From NCBI GenBank assembly GCA_946546175.1, contig CAMNNY010000128.1:1-39852 (forward strand): a DNA stretch of 39,852 nt, written 5' to 3'. Shown in pieces: positions 39,495 through 39,852 of this stretch. The notes under the pieces were generated by a model, which made no database searches, was not told the origin of the DNA, and worked only from the letters and a program-made list of their open reading frames with translations. Within the stretch, counting starts at the first letter, position 1. The number at the start of each line of letters is the position of its first letter. The translations under genes and the position numbers were made by a program. The stretch is from an uncultured Bacteroidales bacterium (lineage in GTDB: Bacteria; Bacteroidota; Bacteroidia; Bacteroidales; UBA932).

Positions 39495-39852
39495 ATGGCA
39501 CAGAAAACAAACAATCCCAAGCAAGCCGAGATCGAGCTCATCGAAAAACTCTTTGCAATGGACGGCTACTTCGCCGCCGCCTTCACCCGCGCCGACGTCA
39601 CGATGATGGAGTGCAACATCAACGCCGACTACGACCTCCTCTGCAGAACCACCCGCGACGAAAGCTCCAGGATCGCCCAGCTCGAAGCAGAGCTCAAGAG
39701 AGCCTACGAGACCATCAACGAGAAGACCAAGCTCGTCAGCGAGCTGGCCACGGAGCGCGACGGCGCCATCGCCAACTTCCGAGCCGCCCAGAAAGAGAAC
39801 GACGACCTGCAGAACGACCTCTACGAGAAAGCCCACGACTGCGAGCGCCTCA
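39495..39852 (+). CDS. Coiled-coil early protein, N-terminal part (continues at position 1)
   Basis: The true start of the seam gene is ATG 39495 (MAQKTNNPKQAEIELIEKLFAMDGYFAAAFTRADV). The frame runs off the window and continues identically at position 1 (39586 equals 1), ending at 365; the whole protein is 151 residues. The first 35 residues form a short helical head, followed by a coiled coil. It lies 58 bases after the early promoter -7 element, so it is the first product of the lytic early unit. No family recognised. Confidence 0.75.
   Translation, partial: MAQKTNNPKQAEIELIEKLFAMDGYFAAAFTRADVTMMECNINADYDLLCRTTRDESSRIAQLEAELKRAYETINEKTKLVSELATERDGAIANFRAAQKENDDLQNDLYEKAHDCERL
39586..39852. 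repeat. Terminal direct repeat, right copy
   Basis: This stretch is identical to 1-267. See the left copy: it marks the closure point of a 39,585-bp circular map. Confidence 0.93.

Noticed and set aside
1-39852. Insertion sequences or transposases
   Set aside because: No transposase ORF or terminal inverted repeats were seen; the only recombinase is the phage integrase.

Overview
The window reads as one complete temperate tailed phage (siphovirus type) of a Bacteroidota host. The first 267 bases recur exactly as the last 267 (1-267 = 39586-39852), so the contig closes into a circle of 39,585 bp and the gene at the seam (39495 through the end, continuing to 365) is intact. The host group is suggested by promoters of the Bacteroidota form TTTG-N20-TAnnTTTG (39405-39436, 36117-36148) and by phage families typical of that phylum (DUF3853-like, BACON-like domain, DGR). 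The high GC content would suit an Alistipes-like host, but that is inference.

Layout. 37741-39371 (minus strand) holds the integrase and an XRE repressor. Divergent from the repressor, a strong promoter starts the long early/replication unit that crosses the seam: small proteins, a DUF3853-like HTH protein, DUF2800 nuclease, DUF2815 ssDNA-binding-like protein, family A DNA polymerase, AEP primase/VirE-type helicase, an array of ten TTGTCCCA/TGGGACAA octamers (possible origin), VRR-NUC nuclease, SNF2 helicase, an HTH protein and a ParB-like/DNA methyltransferase split by a G8 tract. From about 13.3 kb come packaging and head genes (terminases, portal, head morphogenesis, S78 protease, HK97 capsid), then connectors, two tandem tail tube paralogues, a frameshifted tail assembly chaperone, tape measure, and tail tip/fibre proteins. 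32.0-34.2 kb is a diversity-generating retroelement (DGR): variable repeat VR1 in the fibre-tip gene, an Avd-like protein, template repeat TR and reverse transcriptase. Lysis genes follow (M15 peptidase, small membrane proteins), then a short early cluster with its own promoter.

Most notable is a second, adenine-mutated variable repeat (VR2, 4260-4346) at the end of a small non-structural gene inside the replication module, about 11 kb from the TR around the circle. Both VRs are followed by a hairpin whose stem differs in sequence but stays paired, around a constant loop containing GCGAAGC. The single DGR therefore seems to diversify both a virion adhesin and a protein that is probably made inside the infected cell or lysogen.

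Other unusual features are a box (AGCAACCAAATG) lying exactly 48 bp upstream of the -7 element at three late promoters, two probable -1 frameshift sites (A9 and G8), and a tRNA-like element directly upstream of the VR2 gene. No stretch longer than 300 bases lacks a gene.
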